Notes: a model not told the origin generated them from the sequence alone. Shown: positions 17,273-25,609, counted from the first letter of the stretch. The stretch is DNA of 60,168 bases from an uncultured Prevotella sp. (GCA_946404405.1 CAMJDL010000017.1:1-60168); one strand, 5' to 3'. Translations and numbers: made by a program.

Positions 17273-17817
17273 GTAAAGACGATGAACAGCTATTGATGGA
17301 GCGGCTCTCCGATCCTGCTACCCAGCGTAAGGCTTTCGAACGGGTGGTGCGTGAATACAGCGAACAGCTGTATTGGCAGGTTCGTCGTATTGTACTGACT
17401 CACGAGGATGCCAACGATGTCATGCAGAATGTGTTTATCAAGGCATGGACCCATCTGGACAGCTTCCATCAGGAGTCGCGCCTCTATACGTGGCTTTACC
17501 GTATTGCTGTCAACGAGAGTCTCGATTTTATGCGTCGTCAGAAGAATCAGGCTCTCAGTACCGACGATGTCGATTCCGGTATTGCCAACAGATTGATGGC
17601 CGACCGCTATTTCGATGGCGACGAGACCGAGGCCCAGCTCCAGGAGGCTATTGCCCAATTGCCCGAAGTGCAGCGACGCGTGTTCACCCTTCGCTATTAC
17701 GATGACATGAAATATAGCGATATGAGTCAGCTTCTCGACACCAGCGAAGGCTCCCTAAAAGCCTCGTACCATATTGCAGTGAAAAAGATTACTGAATTTT
17801 TTAAGCGTCGCGATTAA
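17269..17817 (+). CDS. ECF-type RNA polymerase sigma factor
   Basis: A 182-residue group 4 sigma factor. Region 2 (about 20-90) shows the helix DANDVMQNVFIKAW and the promoter-melting segment TWLYRIAVNESLDFMRR. Region 4 (about 125-180) shows AIAQLPEVQRRVFTLRYYDDMKYSDMSQLLDTSEGS in overlapping parts, a typical helix-turn-helix. ATG overlaps the transpeptidase stop, so translation is coupled. The next two genes encode a one-pass membrane protein and a periplasmic Spy-like protein, a set that could hold and release this sigma factor in response to an envelope signal. Confidence 0.92.
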   Translation: MSKDDEQLLMERLSDPATQRKAFERVVREYSEQLYWQVRRIVLTHEDANDVMQNVFIKAWTHLDSFHQESRLYTWLYRIAVNESLDFMRRQKNQALSTDDVDSGIANRLMADRYFDGDETEAQLQEAIAQLPEVQRRVFTLRYYDDMKYSDMSQLLDTSEGSLKASYHIAVKKITEFFKRRD

Positions 17818-17861
17818 ACTTTTCTCCCGATGCTGCGTCAAAAAGAAAAAACAATTCTACG

Positions 17862-18287
17862 ATGATGGAACACAACAATGAATTAGACCTCAAAAAGATG
17901 GTAGGCAATAGGAACCCGTTCCGCGTTCCTGAAGGCTATTTCGAGCAGCTTACTGAGCAGGTTATGCAGCAGTTGCCTGAGCGCGAACAACACGTTGCCA
18001 AGCAGCAGTCAATTGCTCCGCAGACCAATAGTCAGCCTCGTGCCCGTAAGGTGCAGATGCGCCCCTGGCTCTATGCTGCAGCTTGTACGGCGCTTGCTGT
18101 GATGCTCGGCGTCAGCTACTTCTTCATGCAGTCTCCTGCCACCTCAACTGATGCTGCTTCTATGGCAGCAGTAACCCCAGCAACCAATATCGCTCCGGCT
18201 CCTGATAACAGCTATATCGACGAGGTTGCCGACTATGTCATGATGGATAATGCTGAAATCTACGCATGTCTTTCGGAAAACTATTAG
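17862..18287 (+). CDS. One-pass membrane protein, probable anti-sigma factor
   Basis: A 141-residue protein with a cytoplasmic N-terminal part carrying the motif NPFRVPEGYFEQL (about residues 18-30), one transmembrane helix at about 70-86 and a short periplasmic tail rich in Ala, Pro and Thr. That motif is common in Bacteroidales proteins encoded directly after ECF sigma factors. It lacks a zinc anti-sigma Cys/His motif. Start is ATG 17862 or the next codon at 17865. Being between a sigma gene and a periplasmic sensor-like gene, it may tether the sigma factor. Role inferred from position and topology. Confidence 0.7.
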   Translation: MMEHNNELDLKKMVGNRNPFRVPEGYFEQLTEQVMQQLPEREQHVAKQQSIAPQTNSQPRARKVQMRPWLYAAACTALAVMLGVSYFFMQSPATSTDAASMAAVTPATNIAPAPDNSYIDEVADYVMMDNAEIYACLSENY

Positions 18288-18291
18288 ACTT

Positions 18292-18780
18292 ATGAAACAA
18301 ACAGTTCTCATCTTGATTCTCCAGTTGTTCATGGTCGTTTCCATGAATGCCCAAGGTCAGCAGAAGTTCTCGGCAGAGAAGTTCGATGCTGATATGGAGA
18401 AGTTTGTGACTGAGCAGGCAAAGCTCACTCAGCAGGAGGCCGACAAGTTCTTCCCCCTGTTCCGTGAGATGCACCAGAAGCAGCGTGCCGTCTATCATAA
18501 GATTCGTCAGGCCACCAAGCAGCAGCCTGCCGATGATAAGACTTGTGAGACTACGCTCAAGGAGTGCGACAAGCTGAACATCGAGTTACGTCAGATTGAA
18601 CAGACCTATCACCAGAAGATGATGAAAGCCATACCTGCCAAGAAAGTCTACGATGCCATTATGGCCGAGAATAATTTCCACCGCCGCATGATGCGCGGAG
18701 GCTTCCAGGCACCTACTGGCTTCAATGGCTTCCAGGGCTGGCAGAATCCTTTCGGTCAGCAGAGGGGCAAACGCCGCTAA
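18292..18780 (+). CDS. Spy/CpxP-like periplasmic protein
   Basis: A 162-residue exported protein with a signal peptide (about 1-20) and an all-helical, charged body. The segment TEQAKLTQQEADKFFPLF resembles the LTxxQ region of Spy/CpxP-like proteins, and CnrX-type metal sensors share this helical hairpin fold. The C-terminus is Gly/Gln/Phe-rich and ends in basic residues (RGKRR). Start 18292 is 4 nt after the previous stop. The last 59 nt overlap the convergent nth gene. It could be a chaperone or the sensing partner of the sigma/anti-sigma pair. Confidence 0.75.
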   Translation: MKQTVLILILQLFMVVSMNAQGQQKFSAEKFDADMEKFVTEQAKLTQQEADKFFPLFREMHQKQRAVYHKIRQATKQQPADDKTCETTLKECDKLNIELRQIEQTYHQKMMKAIPAKKVYDAIMAENNFHRRMMRGGFQAPTGFNGFQGWQNPFGQQRGKRR

Positions 18781-19384
18781 GACCGCAACGATTACAATGA
18801 GGCTTACGGGCCGTACAGACATAACGGCCATGAAGCAACAACCAATGATGTGCTCGGGGAATATCTTCCTCGGGCACATATTTTGTCAGCACCATTTCCA
18901 CCTTATAGGGCGTATTGTCCTTATCCGATACCAGTCCTAATCTGTGGCTTACACGGAAAACGTGCGTATCCACGGCCAGCGTAGCCTTGCCAAAAGCCAC
19001 GCTCTGCACCACATTCGCCGTCTTACGTCCCACACCGGGTAGCGTCAATAGCTGATCCATGTCGTTGGGAATCTCCCCGCCAAACCGTTCCGTCACGATA
19101 CGAGCCATCTTTACCAGATGGTCCGCCTTTGCGTTAGGGTAGGACACACTCTTGATGTATTCCAACACCTCGTCAGCCTCCACCTGCGCCATACTCTGTG
19201 CGTCAGGGAACCGACGGAATAGTTCAGGTGTCACCTGGTTGATGCGCTTATCTGTACATTGTGCACTCAGCATCACAGCCACCAGCAGCTGGAACTCACT
19301 GCCAAACTCCAGTTCCGTCTGCACCACAGGCATTTCCTTCCTAAAGTAGTCGAGTATCCACTCGTATCGTTGTTTCTTAGTCAT
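18722..19384 (-). CDS. nth: Endonuclease III
   Basis: A 220-residue DNA glycosylase/AP lyase for oxidised pyrimidines. The HhH motif LPGVGRKTANVV carries the catalytic Lys, and the catalytic Asp is in VDTHVFRVSHR. The iron-sulfur site has C-x6-C-x2-C-x5-C spacing (CTARKPHCNRCGLSGVC). The final residues after the cluster (SADRKDSASPGSH) are read antisense to the 3' end of the Spy-like gene. A promoter box lies 22 nt upstream. Length is near normal. Confidence 0.96.
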   Translation of the reverse strand: MTKKQRYEWILDYFRKEMPVVQTELEFGSEFQLLVAVMLSAQCTDKRINQVTPELFRRFPDAQSMAQVEADEVLEYIKSVSYPNAKADHLVKMARIVTERFGGEIPNDMDQLLTLPGVGRKTANVVQSVAFGKATLAVDTHVFRVSHRLGLVSDKDNTPYKVEMVLTKYVPEEDIPRAHHWLLLHGRYVCTARKPHCNRCGLSGVCPSADRKDSASPGSH

Positions 19385-19406
19385 AATCTATCGTTCATCA
19401 CGTCTG

Positions 19407-19414
19407 CAAAGATA
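19407..19414 (-). promoter_or_regulatory. -7 box of nth
   Basis: TATCTTTG on the minus strand, 22 nt before the nth ATG at 19384. Confidence 0.55.
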
Positions 19415-19473
19415 CACAATTATTCTGAATTAATGCATTGATAGATATATAAAAATACAATACTTCCGTCTTA

Positions 19474-19619
19474 TATAAGTATCTGAGACAGCTTCTATGA
19501 CAGTAAAACAAGTTGTTTTGGTATCGTAGAAGGCCCTTCTGTCACCGTAAAGTACCATTCCTTCATCACCAAAACAACTTGTTTTACTGTCGTGATAGAT
19601 AGTGTCATTTCTATAAGTA
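19474..19619. repeat. MITE-like hairpin element with 24-bp perfect arms
   Basis: Arms 19499-19522 and 19568-19591 are perfect reverse complements over 24 bp. Inside, GAAGG/CCTTC pairing extends the stem. An 8-bp direct repeat, TATAAGTA, flanks the structure at 19474-19481 and 19612-19619, as a target duplication would. No protein is encoded. It could be a non-autonomous transposable element, a palindromic repeat or a hairpin RNA gene. The flanking repeat is A/T-rich and could be chance. Confidence 0.6.
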
Positions 19620-19806
19620 ATATCACTTTAACTAATAATCTGACTTTAAATATGTTAGAAGCAAAAGTGACATTAACATCAAAAACAGCACACTCAAAAT
19701 TTTTGTAGTGTACTGAAGGTGCATGCCTATATATATTGCATGAAGTATCCGTGCGATATGACAGTTTGCTTTCAATTAATGATTCTGTATGATATATAAC
19801 ATTACT

Positions 19807-19895
19807 CGCACTTGGAATGGTAGTGCGTTCGAGAAACTGTAAAGGCGGGTAGAGTAAAAAATCGGGCTAACAATTTTGTTGGCTCGTTTTTTTTT
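19807..19895 (+). ncRNA. Possible small structured RNA ending at an intrinsic terminator
   Basis: A hairpin CGCACT/AGTGCG (19807-19827) is followed 35 nt later by the intrinsic terminator at 19863-19895. No protein gene on the plus strand precedes this terminator in the 470 nt back to nth, so it must serve an RNA start that I cannot place; no TAnnTTTG box was found between 19620 and 19860. Sequence between 19620 and 19800 shows only weak hairpins and no coding potential. Confidence 0.3.
19863..19895 (+). terminator. Intrinsic terminator upstream of ilvC
   Basis: Stem 19863-19871 with 19878-19886 (nine pairs, two of them G-T), a six-base loop and nine T. The loop and first right-arm base form the TTTG that serves as the -33 element of the ilvC promoter. 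Confidence 0.8.
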
Positions 19896-19905
19896 ATTAA
19901 TTTTG
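19875..19905 (+). promoter_or_regulatory. Promoter of ilvC
   Basis: TTTG (19875-19878), a 19-bp spacer and TAATTTTG (19898-19905). Transcription would start near 19911 and leave an unusually long leader of about 130 nt before ilvC. In that leader TAACCC (19923-19928) can pair with GGGTTA (19981-19986), or less well with GGGTAA at 19943-19948. Confidence 0.65.
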
Positions 19906-20039
19906 CAGGCGATTTTATAAGTTAACCCCTTGTCGGTGTTTCGGGTAAGCACTGAGCGGATTAATAAGACGACGGTTCTCGGGTTAGGGCTGGCATGGTC
20001 TGCAGGGATAAGTATAACATTTTAAAACAAATTTGCATT

Positions 20040-21089
20040 ATGGCAGAAATGAATTTTGGTGGCGTTATCGAAACTGTTGTCACCAGCAAAGAGTTCTCAC
20101 TTGAGAAAGCACGTGAAGTATTAAAGGATGAGGTGATTGCCGTCATCGGTTATGGTGTTCAGGGTCCCGGACAGGCTTGTAACCTGCGCGACAATGGTTT
20201 CAACGTGATTGTCGGTCAGCGTCAGGGCAAGACCTACGACAAGGCTGTCGCTGACGGATGGGTTCCCGGTAAGACATTGTTCTCTATCGAGGAGGCTGCC
20301 GAGAAGGGTACTATCCTCTGCATGTTGCTCTCTGATGCTGGTCAGATGCAGCAGTGGCCCACTATCAAGCAATATCTGAAGCCCGGCAAGACGCTGTACT
20401 ACAGCCACGGCTTCGCTATCAACTGGAGCGACCGCACGGGTGTTGTTCCTCCCAAGGATGTCGACGTGATTATGGTGGCTCCTAAGGGTTCTGGTACCAG
20501 CCTGCGCACGATGTTCTGCGAGGGTCGCGGTCTGAACTGCTCTTACGCCATTTATCAGGACGCTACTGGTAAGGCTAAGGACAAGACACTGGCCTTCGGT
20601 ATCGGTATCGGTGCCGGTTATATGTTCGAGACAACCTTCCAGCGCGAGGCTACCTCTGACCTGACTGGTGAGCGTGGTTCGCTGATGGGCGCTATCCAGG
20701 GTCTGCTGCTGGCTCAGTACGAGGTGCTGCGCGAGAACGGTCACTCTCCCTCGGAGGCTTTCAACGAGACCGTTGAGGAGTTGACTCAGAGCCTTGGCCC
20801 GTTGTTCGGTGCAAAGGGTATGGACTGGATGTACGCTAACTGCTCGACTACCGCTCAGCGTGGCGCACTGGATTGGGCTCCCCGTTTCCACGACGCCATC
20901 AAGCCCGTCATGGAGTGGCTGTACTACTCAGTGAAGACTGGTAACGAGGCTCAGATTACTATCGATGCCAACTCGAAGCCTGACTATCGTGCCGGTTTGG
21001 AGAAGGAGCTCGAGGCTATGCGCAATCAGGAGATGTGGCGTGCAGGCGAGACTGTACGAAAGCTGCGTCCAGAATATCAAGAGGATTAA
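20040..21089 (+). CDS. ilvC: Ketol-acid reductoisomerase
   Basis: A 349-residue enzyme of valine, leucine and isoleucine synthesis: it isomerises and reduces acetolactate or acetohydroxybutyrate with NAD(P)H and Mg2+. The Rossmann motif GYGVQGPGQA is near residue 38, followed by VGQRQGK in the cofactor-choice loop. Later come APKGSG and the metal/substrate segment DLTGERG, and a C-terminal knotted helical domain. The start at 20040 gives MAEMNFGG; a longer reading from 19995 lies in the leader. Other ilv genes are not nearby. The next gene starts 1 nt after the stop. Confidence 0.95.
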   Translation: MAEMNFGGVIETVVTSKEFSLEKAREVLKDEVIAVIGYGVQGPGQACNLRDNGFNVIVGQRQGKTYDKAVADGWVPGKTLFSIEEAAEKGTILCMLLSDAGQMQQWPTIKQYLKPGKTLYYSHGFAINWSDRTGVVPPKDVDVIMVAPKGSGTSLRTMFCEGRGLNCSYAIYQDATGKAKDKTLAFGIGIGAGYMFETTFQREATSDLTGERGSLMGAIQGLLLAQYEVLRENGHSPSEAFNETVEELTQSLGPLFGAKGMDWMYANCSTTAQRGALDWAPRFHDAIKPVMEWLYYSVKTGNEAQITIDANSKPDYRAGLEKELEAMRNQEMWRAGETVRKLRPEYQED

Positions 21090-21090
21090 T

Positions 21091-21924
21091 ATGCAGAATC
21101 TGGAAAAGATAACCCGCCTTGTGTGCCAAGTGGCTCGCGAGGCGGGTTCTTATATAAGGAAAGAACGCGCGAGCTTTTCTGTTGACAAAGTGGAGCGCAA
21201 GCATGCGCATGACTACGTGTCGTATGTGGACAAAGGCTCTGAGCAACTGATTGTGAAGGAACTTCGGGAATTGTTACCAGATGCTGGTTTCATCACTGAG
21301 GAAGGGTCGGCTGGTCATACTGATGAGCAATATGTCTGGGTGGTTGATCCTCTGGATGGCACTACGAACTTTATTCACGGCTTTGCACCATACGCCGTCA
21401 GCATAGCGTTGTGTAAAGGACGCGAGATTGTTGTCGGAGTGGTCTATGAGATTGCCAGCGACGAATGCTTCTATGCATGGAAAGGCGGTGGCGCATACTG
21501 CGAAATGAGAAATGAGAAAGGAGAAATGAGAAATGTTCCGCTGCGTGTTGGCAAGAGCGCGATTAACGATGCGCTTTTGTGCTTGCAACTGCCATACAAC
21601 AGCGATGCCTATAAGCCCGTCATCAAACGTTTGATAGATCACTTCTATGGCAACGTGGGCAGCATCCGTATGATGGGTTCTGCAGCTATCGCGTTATGTT
21701 ATGTGGCTGCAGGACGACTGGATGCGTATGCTGAACGCTACATCGGTCAATGGGACTATATGGCTGGAGCGCTGATAGTTATGGAAGCAGGAGGACGCGT
21801 AACAAACTACGCTGGTGAAGACTATTTCATGGAAGGCGACAGCGTGGTAGCCACGAACACCATTGTTCATCAGGATTTACTGGAAGCCGTCAGACAAGCA
21901 GAAGAAAGCCATCATTCATCTTGA
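21091..21924 (+). CDS. Inositol monophosphatase family protein (SuhB-like)
   Basis: A 277-residue Mg2+-dependent phosphatase. Metal-site motifs are EEGS (about residue 70), WVVDPLDGTTNFIHG (about 83-97) and WDYMAGALIVMEAGG (about 220-234). Substrates in this family include inositol phosphates and 3'-phosphoadenosine phosphate. Where relatives have a short loop after GGGA, this protein carries an extra CEMRNEKGEMRN segment encoded by a GAAATGA-type tandem repeat at 21502-21535. The start is 1 nt after the ilvC stop. The last 35 nt overlap convergent recQ. Confidence 0.9.
   Translation: MQNLEKITRLVCQVAREAGSYIRKERASFSVDKVERKHAHDYVSYVDKGSEQLIVKELRELLPDAGFITEEGSAGHTDEQYVWVVDPLDGTTNFIHGFAPYAVSIALCKGREIVVGVVYEIASDECFYAWKGGGAYCEMRNEKGEMRNVPLRVGKSAINDALLCLQLPYNSDAYKPVIKRLIDHFYGNVGSIRMMGSAAIALCYVAAGRLDAYAERYIGQWDYMAGALIVMEAGGRVTNYAGEDYFMEGDSVVATNTIVHQDLLEAVRQAEESHHSS
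21502..21535. repeat. GAAATGA-type tandem repeat inside suhB-like gene
   Basis: Repeated GAAATGA and GAGAAAG units read in frame as EMRNEKGEMRN. Confidence 0.8.
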
Positions 21925-23839
21925 CGTGTTCTTCGGATACAAGGCTGTCAAGGGCAGCATTAATCTCCTCCGTCGGCAATTGCAGGCGGAGGATTTCTGT
22001 GATATGATGGCGCTGATGGTCGGCTAACAGCGCTTGAATTTGTTCTTTTGCCGTACGCTGTCCTTCCTTGGTAACGGTCTTACCATGAGCATCAAGACAT
22101 ACGTCACACTGTCCACAGTCTTTGATAGATTTCTCGCCAAAGTATTCGAGCAACATACGACTACGGCAACGGTCCGTGCTTCGGGCGTAGGTCGTCATGG
22201 CTTGGATGCGCTGGGCATACTGTTCCTTACGCTCCTCATAGATGTTGGCAGGCAGCACAATGTGTTCGGCATCCTCGCGACGCTGGCAGTAGCGGATGTA
22301 GGGCACTTGCTTGCGTGGAATGAAGCTGATGAGGTGGCGTTGCGACAGCGACTTCAGAATGTCGTAACACTGGGGTTGTGGGATACCGGCTTGTTGGGCG
22401 ACGATGCTTTCGTCGATGTAGCCATAGTCGGCAAACAGTCCACCGTAGTTACGCAGAAGACTGACGATGACCTTGTCCTCATCAGGTGACAGCTGGTCTA
22501 AACGATACAAGTCGTCGCGACCAATCAGGAATTTGACACGGGCTTCGTTGTCGGCCTCTTCGTCGTACTCTATATAACCTGCACGTTCCAGAATCTGCAA
22601 GGCTGAGTTGACCTGAATAGGGAAGTGGCGGAAACGCAGACAGAACTCCTCCATGTTGAATTCGTGGGCCACACCGTAGCCGTCACCGGTAGCTATTTGG
22701 TAATAATAGGCCAGATGCTCGTAAATCTGTCGGATGTCGTCCTTGGGCGGATAGGTGTCGTTGATGCGTTTCTGTAACTTTGCATTGTCGCTGTTGTTAT
22801 AGAGCAGAATGGCTTGGGCCGGTTGTCCGTCGCGTCCGGCACGCCCAGCCTCCTGAAAGTAGGCCTCGATGGAGTCAGGGCAGTCGTAGTGGAGCACCAG
22901 TCGGACATCGGGCTTGTCGATACCCATACCAAAGGCATTGGTAGCTACCATGATGCGTATACGGTCGTGTTGCCATTCGCGCTGGCGGAAGTCCTTGTCG
23001 GCATGGTCAAGGCCTGCATGATAAAAAGTTGACGAAAGACCTGCCTGGCAGAGATGTTCGCTGATTTCGCGAGCATGGCGTCGACTACGCACATAGACGA
23101 TGGCGGAGCCTGGCGTCTGTTCGAAAAGTTGGACGAGGTCGTAGAGTTTATCGTCGGAGTGACGGACCAGATATGCCAGGTTCTTGCGCTCGAAGGACAT
23201 TTTAAACACGGCAAAACCGTGTTTCACAGTAGATACGGCTCTTGTTTCTTGGCTGTTAGATAATGGCTTTTGGCTTAGTTTGTCGCAGATATCCTCCACG
23301 ACCTGTGGCGTAGCTGTGGCGGTAAGTGCCAGAACGGGAACGCCGGGTAGCAGATCGCGGATGTTGGCAATCTCGAGGTAGGAAGGTCGGAAATCATATC
23401 CCCATTGTGAGATGCAGTGCGCCTCATCGACGGTGATAAAAGAGACGCGCATGTGGCGCAACTTGGTTTGAAACAGACTGCTACCCAATCGCTCTGGCGA
23501 TACGTAGAGCAGTTTGGTGCTGCCCAAAATGCAATTCTCCAACGTCTGCAGAATACTGCTATGCTGCATGCCACTATAGATAGCAGCAGCACGGATGCCT
23601 ATTTGTCGAAGATGGTGCACCTGATCCTTCATCAGGGCTATCAAGGGAGTAATAACGATACACGTTCCTTCCATTGCCATTGCAGGCACCTGGAAAGTAA
23701 TAGACTTGCCACCACCGGTAGGCATTAGTCCCAACGTATCGTGACCTGCACCAATGGACTCGATGATGTCGCGCTGAATGCCTCGGAAGTCATCGTAGCC
23801 CCAGTACTGCTTTAGCAAATGAGAAATGTCATTTTTCAT
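21890..23839 (-). CDS. recQ: RecQ-family ATP-dependent DNA helicase
   Basis: A 649-residue 3'-5' helicase for recombination and repair. Motifs seen: Q-motif GYDDFRG, Walker A TGGGKS, DEAH (TVDEAHCISQWG), TATATP, and motif VI QEAGRAGRDG. A zinc-binding Cys cluster (CRSRMLLEYF, CGQCDVC) and a winged helix follow. The last part is short and I see no clear HRDC domain. recJ ends 3 nt before its start, so the two repair genes form one unit. The junction is built of a TCATTCC-type repeat. Confidence 0.93.
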   Translation of the reverse strand: MKNDISHLLKQYWGYDDFRGIQRDIIESIGAGHDTLGLMPTGGGKSITFQVPAMAMEGTCIVITPLIALMKDQVHHLRQIGIRAAAIYSGMQHSSILQTLENCILGSTKLLYVSPERLGSSLFQTKLRHMRVSFITVDEAHCISQWGYDFRPSYLEIANIRDLLPGVPVLALTATATPQVVEDICDKLSQKPLSNSQETRAVSTVKHGFAVFKMSFERKNLAYLVRHSDDKLYDLVQLFEQTPGSAIVYVRSRRHAREISEHLCQAGLSSTFYHAGLDHADKDFRQREWQHDRIRIMVATNAFGMGIDKPDVRLVLHYDCPDSIEAYFQEAGRAGRDGQPAQAILLYNNSDNAKLQKRINDTYPPKDDIRQIYEHLAYYYQIATGDGYGVAHEFNMEEFCLRFRHFPIQVNSALQILERAGYIEYDEEADNEARVKFLIGRDDLYRLDQLSPDEDKVIVSLLRNYGGLFADYGYIDESIVAQQAGIPQPQCYDILKSLSQRHLISFIPRKQVPYIRYCQRREDAEHIVLPANIYEERKEQYAQRIQAMTTYARSTDRCRSRMLLEYFGEKSIKDCGQCDVCLDAHGKTVTKEGQRTAKEQIQALLADHQRHHITEILRLQLPTEEINAALDSLVSEEHVKMNDGFLLLV

Positions 23840-23858
23840 TCCTCATTCCTCATTTCCA
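23820..23858. repeat. TCATTCC-type repeat at the recJ/recQ junction
   Basis: Units of TCATTTC and TCATTCC make up the recJ 3' end, the 3-nt gap and the recQ 5' end. Confidence 0.65.
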
Positions 23859-25570
23859 GACGGACTGATATCCTCAATCTGCAGCTGTACCTCGCCACGC
23901 TTGTAGGTGTTCTCCTCGATATTATAGACGATATCGAACGAGCGTTTCGACTTGATATAGCGTGCTGCTGCCGACTGTCCGAAAGCAATACCGTTCATCA
24001 CGACTGCCGACTTAGAGTCGACCAGTTCCAGTTTGATGTGTTCCTGATGACGGCCTACGACCTTTGATGTGCCATAGTCGTAGACGTTGCGCGTGACGAA
24101 TAGCGGCTTTTCATTGCCAGGACCGTGGGGGGCAAGCTTCTTCAACTCGACGAGTAAGCGCTTGGTAATGTGTTGGAAGTCAACCTCCAAGTCGATGTCC
24201 AGCGTCTGTTGCGTTTGCTCGGGCATGATGTGATGGCTAACATACTCCTGGAAACGACGACGGAATTCAGGAATATTCTCCTGCTTCAGCGTCAGACCTA
24301 CGGCATAGGTATGTCCTCCAAAGTTCTCCAGCAAATCACGACACGACTTGATGGCATCGTAGATGTCGAAACCTGCTACACTACGCGCAGAACCCGAAGC
24401 AACGCCGTTGATGATGGTGAGAACAACGGTAGGACGGAAATAGAGTTCCGTCAGACGAGAGGCAACAATGCCTACTACGCCTTTCTTCCAACCTTCGTCG
24501 TAGAGTACGATAGACTTCTGATGTTCCTGACTCTCCAGACGGGCCACGATTTCGTTGGCCTCTTCGGTCATCTGCTTGTCAACATCGCGTCGCTGGTCGT
24601 TGTATTCGTCAATTCGGGTTGCTATAGTCAGTGCTTTCTGAAGGTCGCGCTCAACCAACAGCTCTACGGCTTCCACGCCATTCTGCATACGTCCGGAGGC
24701 ATTTATGCGAGGGCCGATTTTGAACACGATATCGCTCATGGTCAGCTCACGGCCAGTCAGTCCGCATATCTCGATGATGGCTTTCAGGCCTATTGAACAA
24801 CTCTGGTTCAATTGCTTCAGTCCGTGGAAAGCCAGAATACGGTTCTCGCCCTCGACAGGTACCAGGTCGGATGCTATCGATACAGCACAGAAGTCGAGTA
24901 GGGGAATGAGACGCGCAAAGGGAATGCCATTGTTTTTGGCAAAGGCCTGCATCAACTTAAAACCTACACCGCAACCGCACAGGTGTTTGAATGGATAGGT
25001 AGAGTCCTCGCGCTTCGGGTTGAGAATAGCAACCGCGGGAGGCAGCACCTCGTCGGGTACGTGATGGTCACAGATAATAAAGTCTATGCCATGTTGCTTG
25101 GCATAAGCAATTTCATCGACTGCCTTAATGCCGCAGTCAAGCACTATAATTAGTTTTACACCTTTCTCTACCGCATAGTCTATACCCTTGATGCTAACTC
25201 CATAGCCTTCTTCGTAACGGCTGGGAATATAGTATTCTATATTGGAATAGAACTGCTGTAGAAACTTATACACCAAAGCTACTGCTGTACATCCGTCCAC
25301 ATCGTAGTCGCCATATACCATGATACGCTCCTTGCGACCCATGGCGTCGTTAAGGCGGTCTACTGCCACATCCATATCGTTCATCAGGAACGGATCAATC
25401 AGTTCGTTCAGCATGGGGCGGAAGAACCGCTTGGCAGCACTCTCAGTCTTAATGCCACGTTTGATGAGCAGACTGGCCATGATGGGACTCATGCCAATCT
25501 TCTCAGCCAGTTCGTCGGCTGCCAGCTTTTGCTCGTGTGTAGGTGGTTCGTAGTTCCATTTAAATTGCAT
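23843..25570 (-). CDS. recJ: Single-strand-specific exonuclease RecJ
   Basis: A 575-residue 5'-3' exonuclease on single-stranded DNA. DHH-family motifs: GDYDVDGCTA (about residue 80), LDCGI, and CDHHVPDE (about 158). The DHHA1 domain carries SARSV and GGHTYAVG in the expected order, and a C-terminal OB-like domain follows. Length is typical. It works with RecQ helicase, whose gene is next. The C-terminal SGNEE is encoded by the short tandem repeat at the recJ/recQ junction. Confidence 0.95.
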   Translation of the reverse strand: MQFKWNYEPPTHEQKLAADELAEKIGMSPIMASLLIKRGIKTESAAKRFFRPMLNELIDPFLMNDMDVAVDRLNDAMGRKERIMVYGDYDVDGCTAVALVYKFLQQFYSNIEYYIPSRYEEGYGVSIKGIDYAVEKGVKLIIVLDCGIKAVDEIAYAKQHGIDFIICDHHVPDEVLPPAVAILNPKREDSTYPFKHLCGCGVGFKLMQAFAKNNGIPFARLIPLLDFCAVSIASDLVPVEGENRILAFHGLKQLNQSCSIGLKAIIEICGLTGRELTMSDIVFKIGPRINASGRMQNGVEAVELLVERDLQKALTIATRIDEYNDQRRDVDKQMTEEANEIVARLESQEHQKSIVLYDEGWKKGVVGIVASRLTELYFRPTVVLTIINGVASGSARSVAGFDIYDAIKSCRDLLENFGGHTYAVGLTLKQENIPEFRRRFQEYVSHHIMPEQTQQTLDIDLEVDFQHITKRLLVELKKLAPHGPGNEKPLFVTRNVYDYGTSKVVGRHQEHIKLELVDSKSAVVMNGIAFGQSAAARYIKSKRSFDIVYNIEENTYKRGEVQLQIEDISPSGNEE

Positions 25571-25609
25571 TTATATTTGTCTTTAACAAATCGAAATGTA
25601 GCTCTCATC

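Noticed and set aside
19995..20039. Longer N-terminus for ilvC
   Set aside because: The extra 15 residues do not fit the family and lie in the leader; MAEMNFGG at 20040 is a normal start.
20121..20891. A 256-codon open frame antisense to ilvC
   Set aside because: Codon-bias shadow of a highly expressed gene; no conserved motifs.
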